64,000 nucleotides of DNA from Ascaphus truei (GCA_036426205.1 CM071587.1:1288004-1352003), one strand, 5' to 3'; counted from the stretch's first letter, positions 44,020 through 55,355 are shown. Translations and numbers: made by a program. The notes: generated by a model not told the origin, from the sequence alone.

Positions 44020-44460
44020 CACGGGGTCATCGGGTCTGGCACTGCAGGGGCGCCATGACGTAGCTACGTAAACAGCGGAGAACGCGTCCTGCGGAGCTGA
44101 GGACACAATCTACAGTGACGAGGAGCAGAAGGGGGATGGCCGCTTCCATTCTGGCGCCACCAGTGACGGGGCGATCACATGACCGGTTCGGAGACGCGGT
44201 TACGTTATTACGAGTGCCGAAGGGTCCGTGGCGTTCACAGGGCAGAGGGCCACATCGTCAGAGGTCCAGTGACTCGGGGCTCATAACGTGGCTTTTCCAA
44301 AATCAATAGCAGGCGTTATTTTGCCTCGACGTTGACACCATGCTCGTATGCATGGGCTTCACGCCCGTTAGGTTAGCTCGGCATTGCTTCCTATAACATG
44401 GCATTAAGCATGGCGTACCTAATGGTGGCGTGACTCCCACACAGACCCTGAATTACAGGT
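44020..44460. mobile_element. CGTTA-rich repeat, copy 2 (unclassified)
   Basis: The right part matches 4063-4460 in ordered words. The left part is CpG-rich (GGGGCGCCATGACGTAGC, GACGGGGCGATCACATGACC). Confidence 0.45.
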
Positions 44461-44729
44461 TCTGCTGAGAGGGAACATCCTAATTTTTGTAAAGTGTGCA
44501 ATGACTTGTATACTTCCCCCAAATCAACCTCTCCTTTACACAATAGGTGGAGAGACACCTGGGAAAATATGCTAATGTTGAACATTTGCATATGCAAATG
44601 AGCATATGCAGGTTTGTCCACAGGTATCTCCCCAAATGTTTGGAGAGGTATATAAGTCACTCTGTGCTTTACAGAAACAGGACTCTCCTGCAAATCCTGT
44701 ATTTCAAGGTCTGAGCGTGAGTAATGTCA
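44429..44729. repeat. inverted repeat, about 90-bp arms
   Basis: The minus-strand reading of 44429-44520 and the plus-strand reading of 44638-44729 share GGAAGTATA/GAGGTATATAAGTCA, CTTTACA and ATTTCA/ATTCAGGGTCTG patterns. They even translate alike (GEVYKSLHTLQK and GEVYKSLCALQK). This reflects the inverted repeat, not two genes. The centre has GCATATGCAAATGAGCATAT. Confidence 0.7.
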
Positions 44730-44959
44730 CCTATAGATATGAGTTAACTAAGATCCCCTTACATCCCAGTGTTAACCTTAATCCTTTGGGGGCCACAGCT
44801 CCTCCAGCACTTCCCGATCATGGCATCACTGGATCTGGAACCGTTGCACGGCATATCCCTGCGTTCGGAGCACAGCACCCGACCTTCCCTGGAAAACAAG
44901 CAGTAAAAAGTCATGTCGTTGGACCCCTGGTGTGATCGACCCCATGACATACAGTAATG

Positions 44960-45221
44960 CAGGGGTGGGCAACTCCAGTCCTAAACGGCCACTCACAGGT
45001 CAGGCTTTCAGGACATCCCTACTTAAGCACACTGAGCCACTGATTGAGCCACCTGTGCTGAAGCAGGGATATTCCATAAACCATGATCTGTTGGTGACCC
45101 CTGAGGACTGGAGTTGTCCAGTCAACAACTGAGCAACGGATTGAACCACCTGTGCTGAAGCAGGGATATCCTGAAAAACTGACCAGTTGGTGGCCCTTAA
45201 AGACTGGAGTTGCCCTCCCTG
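44960..45221. mobile_element. hAT-type MITE copy, one-and-a-half unit
   Basis: Starts CAGGGGTGGGCAACTCCAG and ends AGTTGCCCTCCCTG. Like 38594 it holds an additional right half after an internal GAGGACTGGAGTTGTCCAGT. Flanks CAGTAATG and ACATAGTG match poorly. Confidence 0.85.
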
Positions 45222-45419
45222 ACATAGTGGCTCTGTTTTAGGGTACCAAAAGGGTTAACGAGCCTGTCTGAACAGGCATTGTTAGGGGGAAGCACCTCGT
45301 TTGCTTCAAATTATCAATAACGCCTTTTTCCAGACGAAAAACTGAACTTAATGGAGCGTTGAAGACGCAACATGATTTTAGCGTAACGTTCACTCACTTA
45401 ACTGAGCTCTGTGGATTTG
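45222..45419. other. spacer with CGTTA-type words
   Basis: ATAACGCCTTTTTCCAGACG and TTAGCGTAACGTTC suggest a decayed reverse copy of the 4063 family. Uncertain. Confidence 0.3.
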
Positions 45420-45690
45420 GGCCTAGGAGTCCGGAATGGGACACCTGGTTGCGGCCATTTTGCCGCGGCCAAATGACCGCCGGCGTTGGCTGCAAGCGAA
45501 CCGTCTGCCGCAGCCGGCTGCTTCTCCAATAACGTAAATTTGAGGGGGTTAAGTGATTAAGGGAGGGGGTTAACATAAAGGATTGTAGGGTAAGGGGTTA
45601 AGGTTTATAGGATAGGGTTAACATTAGGGGGTTAGGGACTTACCTTAGCGGCGAAGTGGCCAGCGACTGAGATTCCTGGCGGCGAGGGGA
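45420..45690. repeat. GGTTAGGG-rich interspersed repeat, copy 2
   Basis: Contains GCGGCCATTTTGCCGCGGCC, GGGGTTAAGGTTTATAGG, GTTAGGGACTTACCTTAGCG and GCGAAGTGGCCAGCGAC, the last two matching copy 1 at 41880-41925. Confidence 0.55.
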
Positions 45691-46959
45691 GTTTCGGCTA
45701 ACCGCCGGGAGTCTTTTTAGGGTTGAACGTGGCTGACGATTTTGACTTCCTTTATCTGCGCTCTTTGAATGCATACCATTAACATCTGTACGCCTAACGC
45801 CGTCCAAGTCTGCGGGCGCCAAGAATAAAAGACTGATTTTTCTGGCACAGACGGAGACATTTCAGGTTAGTACATATGCGCAATAAGAAATAAGAGTTCC
45901 CTCTGCCTTTTGTGTGCCACAATCTTGTTTGCAAAGCTTCGTACGAAGCCCCTTACTCTGAAAATGCAACCCATACCCTGAATGCAATTAGTCATATAAC
46001 GAGGCAAACAACTCTTTAATAATATATCAATCTTATATGTACCCTCACACATACTGTACTGCTATGCAATTTGGCATCTTGAAATGAGAGAGAACAGGAC
46101 TTGGAGATAAATATCTCTTGGGATATTACTAATAAGATCTAGGCAGCTGTAGAAGATGTTAAATGTGTTAGCGTTGATCAGTGTTTTTAAAGTGTGGTCC
46201 TTTTGCAGAGTCTTAATAAAATGATCATCTGTCCATAATGTTAGCAGCTTAAAAGTAAGTTGCACAACACATATTCCCCGTCTCGTTGTTTGCGAAGACG
46301 AAAACAGGAGAGCCGTGCTTACAACTCTTTCTCATCTTCGTCCCAAGTGGCCTCATTTACTTCTAAAAATGTTAACTTTTGTCTTTGAACTGAGCAGAAA
46401 CTGGCAACAAAAGCGAGATTTTAATGACTACTTGAGCACATTTAACATTCAGAAGGAATCTCTTGTTTCAGAACGCCAACCTTTGAAAGAAATATTGTTT
46501 TTAAATTATATATGCAGTGTAGATAAAGATTGGCTACACTGCCACACGGTATACCGCACACCCAGTAACAGCCAACGAGGGCAAGGAGAGGCAGATTAAA
46601 AGCAGAGACGATCTTTTAGCACCTGGAGAAGGGTTAAAAAAAAAGTCTCCTAGTTATAAAAAGTACAGTAGTGCAAAAGCCAGCATCAGCCGTCCAGTAT
46701 CAACATAAATGTTATTTGTTTTAAATATGTATTTTATGCTTTTTGCACCAGTTTTGCAGCTATGATACTTTTGCTTGTTAACACCCTTCTGGGTCTATGT
46801 ATCCAAGTCTCTGTGGTGCAAGCTTGGGTAACAATTGGTGCAAAACCAACTCTTCATGTATCAAAGAAAAGGGATTTCATGGAAGACAATTGTTTATTTT
46901 TTCCCCTTTGATCAATCCGGTGCAGTTTTGAGTGAGTTTTTTCAGCCAGGAGGCTGATA
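45691..46959. other. unique DNA, no gene seen
   Basis: A 94-codon plus frame (46315-46599) has mixed composition but no known domain or clear splice sites. No repeat match. Confidence 0.45.
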
Positions 46960-47400
46960 ATACCGTGTAGGAGATGAGTGCAGAGGTATGACCAAGGAGA
47001 CATAGATTTGGGAAAATACACCTTGGCTTTTATTTAGCGTGTATCTTCAAACAATACAGCTTTAAAGCAGCATACAAAATCAAACAAAACAGCCTATGCC
47101 TTGGTAAAAGCTAACTCACACATCCCATGCCCTATCTGCGGTGCTGGGAGGACAGGCCTCTTACCAACCTCTGACCCAAAGTCCAAAGAGGTACCTGTTA
47201 TCAGGGGCGTTAAGATCAGGTACAGAGTATCTTGAAGATCTGACTGACTGAAACGAGAGGGTGGGCATGAAACCACAGATTAACCACAAGACAAGTAGCC
47301 AAGATATACAAGGGAATTCCATAATACCTCTAGTAGCTCCTGACGATCACAGAGATGGATTATCATGTTCATACCCCACAATTGAGGTTTACTTGGTAGA
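46960..47400 (-). mobile_element. possible LTR-like or retroelement 3' segment, antisense
   Basis: CCTTGGCTTTTATTTAGCG resembles an antisense poly(A) signal region. The sequence downstream has the mixed composition of retroelement ends. No inverted or duplicated termini were found. Confidence 0.2.
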
Positions 47401-48369
47401 AGTAGATAAAGCTTCTCCACTGATACAATCCTGGTTATAGCTTAAGGAGGAAAAATGTTTAGACATCCATGAAGTGTCTTGCCGAGCCCTCGGACAGAGC
47501 TAGCTGTTGCCAAAAAAACAACTGACACAAATTGTGTCATTTATCAAAGTCTCCAGAATAGGGCCAATTCTTGTACAAATGTTCAATTAATCAATCAAAA
47601 AAAAACCCTTGCTTTCAATTATATGATCTATCATTGATAAGTCTGGGTTTATTGTTCTTACCATTACATTACACCTTCAGCCTGTTTGATACATTCCATT
47701 TCCCACATGTGCCTTTGTGCAAAAAATGGTCATTCCTGTGTTGTGCCCCTCTAGAAATGCAAAAATTGATTAAAAAGGAGAGCAGCTTCTTTGTGAATCA
47801 TTCATGCTGGTATTAAAAATGAAAACACAACACAATATGTCCAGTGACCACACATGTGGCTTCAACCAGGCGCCGACATCTGCTCTTCCCATGCACCACG
47901 GTCTTCTTCCCAAATGCCCAACCCATGAGCTCTTTTCAAGCAAGGTCATTGGACGACCTGGCTTTGAGTGACAGATGTCCATGACGAGGGAGTTCCAGCA
48001 CTGCTCCTACTTTGTTGATATAAAGGTTACATCTGGCACATTGTATGTGAATTATTTATTGCCACTTACATAAACTTCATCCATTTTTCATGATGAGTAT
48101 AATTTAGTTTAGAATATCGAAATCATGAAAACATCGTGTAAAATAGCATTCATATTCAGGGAGAGAAATGACCCACTCCTGGAAGTGAAAGGATTTGCTG
48201 AACAGTCGTGCAGACAACTACAGCCCTTTCTCTATCATTTTAAGTCGCCCCAGTTTAAAAGGGTTTACTTATTGAGGCCTCTACTTGACTTGTATCTGCT
48301 TCTGACCTCCTGAAATCCCCCTGCTGACTTCCTTATAGTCTTGTCATAAACTATAGCACTCATCTACAC
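47401..48369. other. unique DNA, no gene seen
   Basis: No signal recognised. Confidence 0.45.
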
Positions 48370-48815
48370 CTCCATATATCTCAATTCTGGTCCCATGTTA
48401 CACCCCTACTTGACTTGTACACTCAACCCAAGGTTGTCTCATCTTTGTACCTCTCACCTCTGCAGGTGCTTTTCACTCATCTCTCCCTACCAGTGGAATT
48501 CTCTTCAACTTTTCAATATTCGTCAAGCACCTTCTCTTTCCATTTTTAAATCCCAGCTGAAAACTGACCTCCTAAAAAAAGCACCTCATTAAATTATTTA
48601 CGTCTACACTACTGACTCCAGATGCACGTGACCTCCCTGACTTTCAGTTTGAATAAATGTTTCACTCCTACTGTGTCTGCAAGTCTTCCAATATACAACT
48701 TAGATAGTAAGCTCTGCAGGGCAGGGAATGTCCTTATGTTATAATTCACTTGCTTCTCTTATCGCCTTTGTTTCTACTTTATTGTAATTTTGGAAAATAA
48801 ATAAATCGATACATA
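48370..48815 (+). mobile_element. L2-type LINE 3' end with ORF2 C-terminus
   Basis: The reading around 48395-48592 ends YQWNSLQLFNIRQAPSLSIF then KSQLKTDLLKKAPH. This is the conserved L2/CR1 reverse transcriptase C-terminus (usual form WN.LP...SLS.FKS.LKT.L). Then come TACAACTTAGATAGTAAGCT, GCAGGGCAGGGAATG and an AAATAAATAAATCGATACAT tail. 5'-truncated, no intact enzyme. Confidence 0.8.
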
Positions 48816-49219
48816 CATACAGTGTATCAAAGTTCCAAAACATATTCCAGCTATCAAAATGTTTAAATAAATGTCATTAAATGTCATGCATCGCAGCGCT
48901 TCGCTCACTGGTGGCGAATGATGTTATCGTACAACATATTGGGGTTATGTATCAGTCTACTAGGGGAAAAACTGGGGAAAAACTAGAGAAACATAATTGC
49001 ATCATTATTTATTAAAGACCTATGTACTAAAACCATATGTGACCTTCATAAAAAAGTACGTCGTCTGTATGAAGGTCGTTCTGTGACTTCAGAACATGAC
49101 GCTCAATTGTTTTATGTTTGGCGTCTTGTTGAGTATCTTGATTGACACAAATTTAAATTAAAACAAAATTATGTGTATTTGTTTTTATTTAGGACTAGTG
49201 CGTGTAAACATCAGTATTA
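48816..49219. other. unique DNA, nothing seen
   Basis: No signal recognised. Confidence 0.5.
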
Positions 49220-49400
49220 GTTGGCGTGGGCGCCGACAGGGGGAAGAGTCGGGACAAATGTCTCGGGCCCAGCAGCGGAGGGGGGCCCCTGCAGATCTAA
49301 TCGCAAATGTTAGGGCCCCCCCTCCCCCCCCTCCCGGAAGTCGGACCCAACTTCTATCGCTGCCAGGTTGGACCAAGACTTTTCCTGCGCTCAGCATTTA
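49220..49400. repeat. GC-rich interspersed repeat, copy 2
   Basis: GGGCGCCGACAGGGGGAAGA, GTCTCGGGCCCAGCAGCGG and C-runs. Homologous to the start of 20893-21344. Confidence 0.5.
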
Positions 49401-49654
49401 GGGCCCGATGACTCCTCCCACCCCCAGTCACAAGTTTTGAAGCCTGGTGACTTAAGTACATAGGAGCTGTGTATCTATATGGTCTATGTGTTTAACTGCA
49501 AATCCATATGTAGGAATATTGAACATTGCAACATTGTGACTACTATGTGCAGTAAACGTATCAATCTTAGGGGCTCACATTTTTTCCCCCTTGATTTTTC
49601 CATAAAGCAGCAAAGCCCCCTGCACCACATCCTTAATAAAAATAAAGTGCTATA
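49401..49654. other. spacer, nothing seen
   Basis: No signal recognised. Confidence 0.5.
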
Positions 49655-49994
49655 GGTTTGAAGCAGGGCATCTCCAGAACTGAACCCCGTTAATTTCAGC
49701 TCCGGGGACCCCCTGCTTCCAGAGATACTTACCTCCGCACGGGTCGGCGGCATCTCCGTGGAGTTTAAATGTCCAGGTCACACGGACCAATAAGAAGCCA
49801 CAAGGGATGACGTCACGGCTTCCTGTTGGCTCGTGTCACACGGGACATTTAAACACCGCAATTTCATTAGGCAGACAAGTTCCCTGGCTGCAGAGATACC
49901 GACACCCCATACGGAGTTATGTATCTCCGGAAACAGGAGGTCCCCGGAGCTGAAACGAGTGGGGATCGTCTCCGGAGACCCCCTGCTTCAATCC
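49655..49994. mobile_element. palindromic MITE family C, copy 2, TATA duplication
   Basis: Starts GGTTTGAAGCAGGG and ends CCCTGCTTCAATCC with TATA on both sides (49651-49654 and 49995-49998). Subterminal inverted blocks TTTCAGCTCCGGGGACC and GGTCCCCGGAGCTGAAA add a second layer of symmetry. The interior has TGACGTCACGGCTTCCTGTT. Non-coding, 340 bp. Confidence 0.82.
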
Positions 49995-49998
49995 TATA

Positions 49999-50767
49999 AC
50001 AACAACAACATAATAAAGAAAAATAAAAGATGCAGTGCAAGGTGTTTTGGTGTTTTAATACTTAATAGCCCTTATAATACAATTTGCAAGTGCATTACAA
50101 TTTGTCTTGTGTGTCTCTAATGCATTGTAATACTGGCATTAAGAACACTGCATCATTGTAGTGCTTGAAATCTCTTGCCACGTTCTACTTTTCAAGAAGT
50201 GGCTCTCACTACCTTTTCGATGGGAGATTGCCATGCCATAAAATTGGCCTAATAGTTTGTATCACTGTTCTGTTACATACAGAACATCGTAGCACTTATC
50301 CTAAGCATTGCATTAGCTGTGGCGCTGGTATTCCGTACTCGCATTCAGTGATAATTAGGTCCCTAGCTGTATACACAGTCCATTGGATCAAACGCTTGCA
50401 TTCAATATTGGTCTGCCACTTGTCATTACTCATCTAAGATGCTCTTCCTACAGGACTTGGAGAAGGTTACATTCATCACTCAGTCCTGATGAACCATTCT
50501 TTGTCTAGTGAGACTTTAAAATCCTTCTCTTACTGCTGCATTGATGGATTTCATTACATCACACAGGACACACACACACAGCCATTGGGAGTGTAGGATA
50601 GCAGAGCTTACTGACTATCGTAATTCCATATCCTGCTTTATTTCCATATAATAGACACCCCTCACATGTTATCCCTCGCTGCTCCCGAAATAAAAACTAC
50701 TCACATGCCAATTGTTTAAATGCCCATGTTTGACAATCTTATCACTTGATTATTTTCTACTTAGACA
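49999..50767. other. unique DNA, nothing seen
   Basis: (ACA)n at the start; otherwise no signal. Confidence 0.5.
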
Positions 50768-51110
50768 TAATCATCATCATAATAATAATTATCGCGTTAT
50801 CATATAAATAACAAATAAAACAAATAACACATATTGGGAGGAAGTGCTTCAGACATAAAAGTGACATTTAGGAAAAGGAGTCCCTGCCCCAAAGAGCTTA
50901 CAATCTAAGTGGTAAGTAGGAAGAACGTACAGAGAGAGTAGGAGGGCGTTCTGGTAAATGCGTCTGCAGAGGCCATAGTCTATGAGGTGTATAGTATCAG
51001 CCACGGAGCTACTCATATGATAATGAGGTGTGTTTATGATAGGATTTAAAAGGTGGCTAGAGAGGGTGCTAGTCCGATATTGAAGGGAAGGGCATTCCAG
51101 AGGAATTCAT
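50768..51110 (-). mobile_element. L2-type LINE 3' end, antisense
   Basis: Reverse complement of the family at 54970-55260: TAAATAACAAATAAAACAAATA, GTGCTTCAGACATAA, GGAGTCCCTGCCCCAAAGAG, AGCTTACAATCTAA, then GGTGCTAGTC and GGGAAGGGCATTCCAGAGG, which corresponds to the conserved Trp-Asn-Ala-Leu-Pro codons in antisense. Confidence 0.82.
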
Positions 51111-51159
51111 AGGCACCAAAGAAATGTACTGCTGCAAAGCATAAAATACCATTTAAATG

Positions 51160-51237
51160 TATATATGTATGTCTTTATTTATATAGCGCCATTAATGTAC
51201 ATAGCGCTTCACAGTAGTAATACACATGACAATCATA
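51160..51237 (-). mobile_element. L2-type LINE tail, antisense, part 1 of an interrupted copy
   Basis: GTATGTCTTTATTTATATAG, CGCCATTAATGTACATAGCG and CACAGTAGTAATACACATGA. Continues at 51982 after the LTR insertion. Confidence 0.82.
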
Positions 51238-51981
51238 TGTAGCATAGCCTCCCAGCCGCTACTTATTTTCCTGGGCCCTACCAGTGTAAGTCCTGATAGG
51301 TGCAGGCAGTGGATGGGTTAATTCATTCAGAAAGGCCTTGTGTGCTTTTGCAGCCTTAGATGCATTTGATGTATCCAAGGGCGGGCCTAGCAACAACCAG
51401 AAAGTGTCAGCCTGGGGGGTGGATACTGGTTGGGTCACATGCTGGATGGGATGGGCTGTAAGTATCCAGACCTGCACTGTTATAGAGCAGGGTTACAATC
51501 ACAACCTAAGGGTATAAATACTGGCACTTTCCCAAAAGTGGGTGTGTCTCTTTCCTCCCTCTGGGGAGTGAACAACAACTTCACTGTGTCCCATAAGGAG
51601 ACTCAAGAGGAGCACCATGAAGGAAGAAACTTGGATGGGCCTCAAGCCATGAAGTGACCTTCTTAGGGGAAGCAAGAGCTATATCCCTGCTGTATAAGAT
51701 CTTGAACACTGCAATAAATACCATGGATACATCTATCAGTGTGATTCACTGTCTTGGGCTAAAGAAAGGTGTCACTCTGGGCCATCCTACTACTATCCAC
51801 AGGATCCATGCTGACTGGAGGCGCTGCAACCAATGAACAAAGGTACCCTGTGCACCTGTCCTGATGATTCCCCACACCACCCCGGAATTGCTCAGCCCTC
51901 ATGTTACCTCACAGGTACACCCCACAGTACAAATGGAGTAGCAGAACTAATCTCACTTAGGGTGGCAGTGAAGGGTCTACA
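51238..51981 (+). mobile_element. solo LTR-like element nested in an L2 tail
   Basis: Starts TGTAGCATAGCC and ends GGGTCTACA, giving inverted termini TGTAG...CTACA. It splits an antisense L2 tail that resumes exactly where expected (compare 37190-37240). Flanks CATA and CATT fit a four-base duplication with one change. A TATAAATA box (51515) and AATAAA (51714) are placed as in an LTR. CTGGAGGCGCTG and ACAGGTACACCCCA are shared with 23266-23900. 744 bp, non-coding. Confidence 0.68.
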
Positions 51982-52085
51982 CATTTAAATAAGCAATAAT
52001 ACAAATAGCAGATCATGGGAATAAGTGTTTAAGACATAAAAATAACAGGAGTCCCTGCTCCGAAGAGCTTACAATCTAACTAAAT
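51982..52085 (-). mobile_element. L2-type LINE tail, antisense, part 2
   Basis: AAATAAGCAATAATACAAAT, GGAATAAGTGTTTAAGACAT and GGAGTCCCTGCTCCGAAGAG, AGCTTACAATCTAA continue the copy cut at 51237. Confidence 0.8.
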
Positions 52086-52509
52086 AACACAGAGTGCTCA
52101 AAAATGTTCCATTCTCAAAAACAATATGAATACCTGTGTTAATCAGGTGTGCATTACTTGGCATTGCGTGACGTTCATTAAACAAGGGGGTAACTGCTGG
52201 TGTGATTGAGCTGTGTATAATCGGGAGCCAGCCTGCGCACCCATTGTAGTAATGCGTTTATGTTGAAGGTCAAGAGATTTGCTTTGCATTTGCCAGTGTG
52301 TAAAAGATAGGACAAGTCAAAAGGAGACTGAACGTGCTGGTACTTTGTATTCTAACACGGTCATCAAGAGTACAACTTAACTCGTCTACAAATAATCTGC
52401 TTTTTAATACTTGTGAAGTTTGAGATGTAATGTGCTTCTCCTCCACTGCTAAACAACTAACTTTCAAACCATCTTAAATTGTTCTTATCACTGTTAATAT
52501 TATTACTTT
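52086..52509. other. unique DNA, nothing seen
   Basis: No signal recognised. Confidence 0.5.
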
Positions 52510-53180
52510 TGTTTCTAGAAATACATTGAGCGTTTCCTCTCGTTTTCGAGTATGTCCCGGGTACAAAATAATACGTTCACATCTTTACACGTTAGAGTTA
52601 CAAACATGTCTAAAGTAGGACACAGCCCACGTCTTCAAAGGACTTGGACGGGAGGCGGTTTTGAGAGACTCCGGTAAATTGTTGCAGAAGTGGGGTGTTC
52701 GGTAAGAGAAGGAAGAGCGACCGGATCCTTTATTGAACCTAGGAAACATGAGACGATTTCTGGAGGTGGATCTAAGGAGATAAGTGATACAATAAGGAAT
52801 AAATTAAGTAAATTCTCCTGAAAGTATTTGATGGTGAGACAGGAAAGATGTACATTGGATCTGGATTAGAGAACCTAATCCAATTAACATATGACAATGA
52901 TGGGTGCTGTACAGTAGTTACATAATAAGACAACATGACATACTGTATTGAGGTGTAAGGAATGTCCTGTTTGCTGATGTGAATTCTGGGTGCTGTACCA
53001 TACACTACATCCCCATAATCAACAATTTGTATTCGCATCTGCTGTGCGAGGCACATTCTGACCAAGGAGCTGAGGCAGGATTTCTCTCTGTAACGTGAGC
53101 CCACTTTGGGATAGATTTGGGGTGTCAGCTTGTCAATATGCAAAGCAATTGTTACAGCCCAGCCACATAACCACATATTT
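52510..53180 (-). mobile_element. CR1/L2-type LINE, antisense, RT C-terminal part and 3' end
   Basis: On the minus strand the 134-codon frame at 53176-52772 contains RIQIVDYGDVVYGTAP (residues 48-63). This is the thumb-region motif of CR1/L2 reverse transcriptases, usually '...DYGD.VY..A' followed by a Leu-Asp-Tyr-Ser pattern, partly visible as DIPYTSIQYV. The 3' terminus (ATACTCGAAAACGAGAGGAA at 52553-52534) is the same family end as 42670-42780. The catalytic domain is missing. Confidence 0.7.
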
Positions 53181-54455
53181 CAAGCTGCTACTGTACCGGA
53201 GGCAATATAAGTGCTAGAGCTGATTCTGATCAGTATCTCTGTCATGGGAAGCTTTAGAAATGTAACTTTAATCCCAAGTACCATAGATACCGTTTTGTCA
53301 GTTAATAATAATAATTATTGTTAGTGTTATTGTAATTTGTTATTCCATAGTGCTTTGGGAGCTGCACATAGCAATATTTACAGGCACAAAAGCAATAAGA
53401 TATCAATGACATCTGGGAGCAGCAACATATACTTATTAGAGAAATGTGTACATGTGTTTGCTTCCTTTAAATGATCCTGTAGACAGCTGGACATAGGGGG
53501 AGGTAATACATATTCCTACTGTATGCTGCAATTTAATCTTTTGCTTTATATCTTTGGTTCTCGAGGCCTATCTAATAATCAATACATATTAAAAGAAAGT
53601 GATTATGATGTGTGCTGGGCATTTACAATTCCTAAGAAAATAGTTGAGAATAATTGCCTTATACTGTATACAAACACACACACAGCGATTGATTGTCAGT
53701 TTCTTACCTATAGATCTTCCCTCCCTCTCCAAACCCCTTTTCTGTATTTTCAAGACTACTGTTTGCATTGGGGAGAATGGAATCACTGAAATTCATTTTC
53801 CCCGGCTCACTAAGAGAATAAGGCTGGTAGCATCTGGAATCCAAATCATTCTGCCTTATCCACAATGTCACCTTATTCTGCTACCTGAAAGTTTGGCAGA
53901 GTGCTTACCTTGCACAAACTTCCTTTACCTTGCCAGTGGAGTTTCAAGCAGTTTTATTAAGATGCAATTCTGCAAAAAAACTTGAGACCCATCGGAGTCC
54001 CTGCTGCCACCCCAGATCCTTCAGAGAAACAGGGCTTTTACTTGACACAAAAACATGGACGGATCACCTTGACAAAGACGAGGCTGGTACTGGGAAGGTG
54101 ACTGTGTTGCTACTAATTGCTGTGACACATCTAGGGCTTAGCTGTCATCCTACTGGTTGACTTCCGAGGGAGATTTCGGACTTTAAAGAGAGGTGACCCA
54201 ATTAAAGGTTAATAGGTCAACTCATTTGCATGTTAAGAGAGTGATCCTATTGAAGTTTAATGGGGCAGCTCATAATGCATATAAGAAGAGGACCCTGACT
54301 TTTAAAAGAGATAATGGGGGCAATGTATAAATACATGTATATATTTTAAATGTATTAAAAGTGTGCATTGTATCAAAACAGAATTTCTCCCCGAAAACCA
54401 TTAACGGCATATGTTGGTTTGCTATTATTCATTTGCTTCAAATGTGATATTCTTT
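53181..54455. other. mostly unique DNA, no gene seen
   Basis: 53300-53410 has AATAATAATAATTATTG and TTCCATAGTGCTTTGGGAGC, a possible LINE tail remnant. No coding homology. Confidence 0.45.
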
Positions 54456-54525
54456 GTAAGTTACATAGTTACATAGTAGATGAGTTTGAAAAAAGACCAT
54501 CAAGTTCAACCTGTGTTCATTTTAG
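54456..54525. repeat. frog-type interspersed motif
   Basis: TTACATAGTTACATAGTAGA then GTTTGAAAAAAGACCATCAA and GTTCAACCT. I know this phrase as a common interspersed repeat in Xenopus and other frogs. Its element class is unclear to me. It supports an anuran source. Confidence 0.6.
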
Positions 54526-54746
54526 ATAATACTTATTCTATATTTGTATTCACAGTATGGTATGTGTCATGTTCATATGTCATAAAAAGGAATAGGGGGC
54601 CTGCTCCACTGTCTACTTTAATAGTCAAAGAGGGGTGCTATCTGGGACCCAATTAAATACAGCGAAACGAGATACAACGGATTCCCAATGTGATGCACTC
54701 AAAGAGTACCCTCTAATAATAAAATATAACTTTATTATATTATACA

Positions 54747-55082
54747 GCATCTCCCCTGCTGAAATCCCTCTCCTGGCTTCCTACCAAATCCCGCATCTCG
54801 CACTCAATTCTCCTCCTCCCTTTTAAAGTTTTACACTCTTCTGCTCCTCCTTACATCTCAGCCCTAATTTCTCACTATGCACCATCCCGACTCTTGCGTT
54901 CTGCTCAAGGATGTCTTCTCTCTACCCCCTTTGTATCTAAAGCCCTCTCCCGCCTTAAACCCTTTTCGCTGACTGCCCCGCACCTCTGGAATGCCCTTCC
55001 CCTCAGTACCTGACTAGCACCCTCTCTATCCACCTTTAAGACCCACCTTAAGACACACTTGCTTAAAGAAGCATATGAGTAG
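54747..55082 (+). pseudogene. L2/CR1 reverse transcriptase C-terminus
   Basis: 112 codons with one internal stop. Readable motifs: LSWLPTKSRISHSILLLPFK, PHLWNALPLS, then APSLSTFKTHLKTHLLKEAY before the terminal stop. This is the canonical C-terminal end of vertebrate L2-type LINE ORF2. Palm and finger domains are absent because of 5' truncation. It is the best-preserved L2 end in the window. Confidence 0.88.
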
Positions 55083-55355
55083 CTCCGTGGCTTATACTAT
55101 ACTCATGATACATAAAGCTTGGCCCCCTGCAGACGCACTTACCAGAACACCCTCCTACTGTCTCTGTACATACTTCCTACCAATTAGATGATAAGCTCTT
55201 CAGAGCAGGGACTCCTCTTCCTAAGTGTTACTTATGTCTGAAGCACTTATTCCCATTGTGTGTTATTTGTATTATTTGTTATTTATATTATGTCCCGTGT
55301 ATTACTGCTGTGAAGCGCTATGTACATTAATGGCACTATATAAAAAAAGACATAC
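55083..55355 (+). mobile_element. L2-type LINE 3' untranslated tail
   Basis: GATGATAAGCTCTTCAGAGC, AGGGACTCCTCTTCC, GTGAAGCGCTATGTACATTA, GGCACTATATAAAAAAAGAC and (ATAC)n. The (ACATAC)n end is the usual slippage tail of L2-type insertions. Confidence 0.85.

Noticed and set aside
44391..44935. Two opposite-strand frames with similar peptides, possibly a duplicated gene.
   Set aside because: The similarity is explained by a DNA inverted repeat, and no known domain is present.
41820..45610. GGGTTA-rich stretches considered as interstitial telomere.
   Set aside because: There are no long (TTAGGG)n runs, and the words belong to a dispersed repeat with other shared blocks.
46315..46599. A 94-codon frame with balanced composition, considered as an exon.
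   Set aside because: No recognised domain and no convincing splice sites at its edges.
46960..47400. A possible antisense LTR.
   Set aside because: Kept only at very low confidence: no TG...CA ends, duplication or second copy were found.
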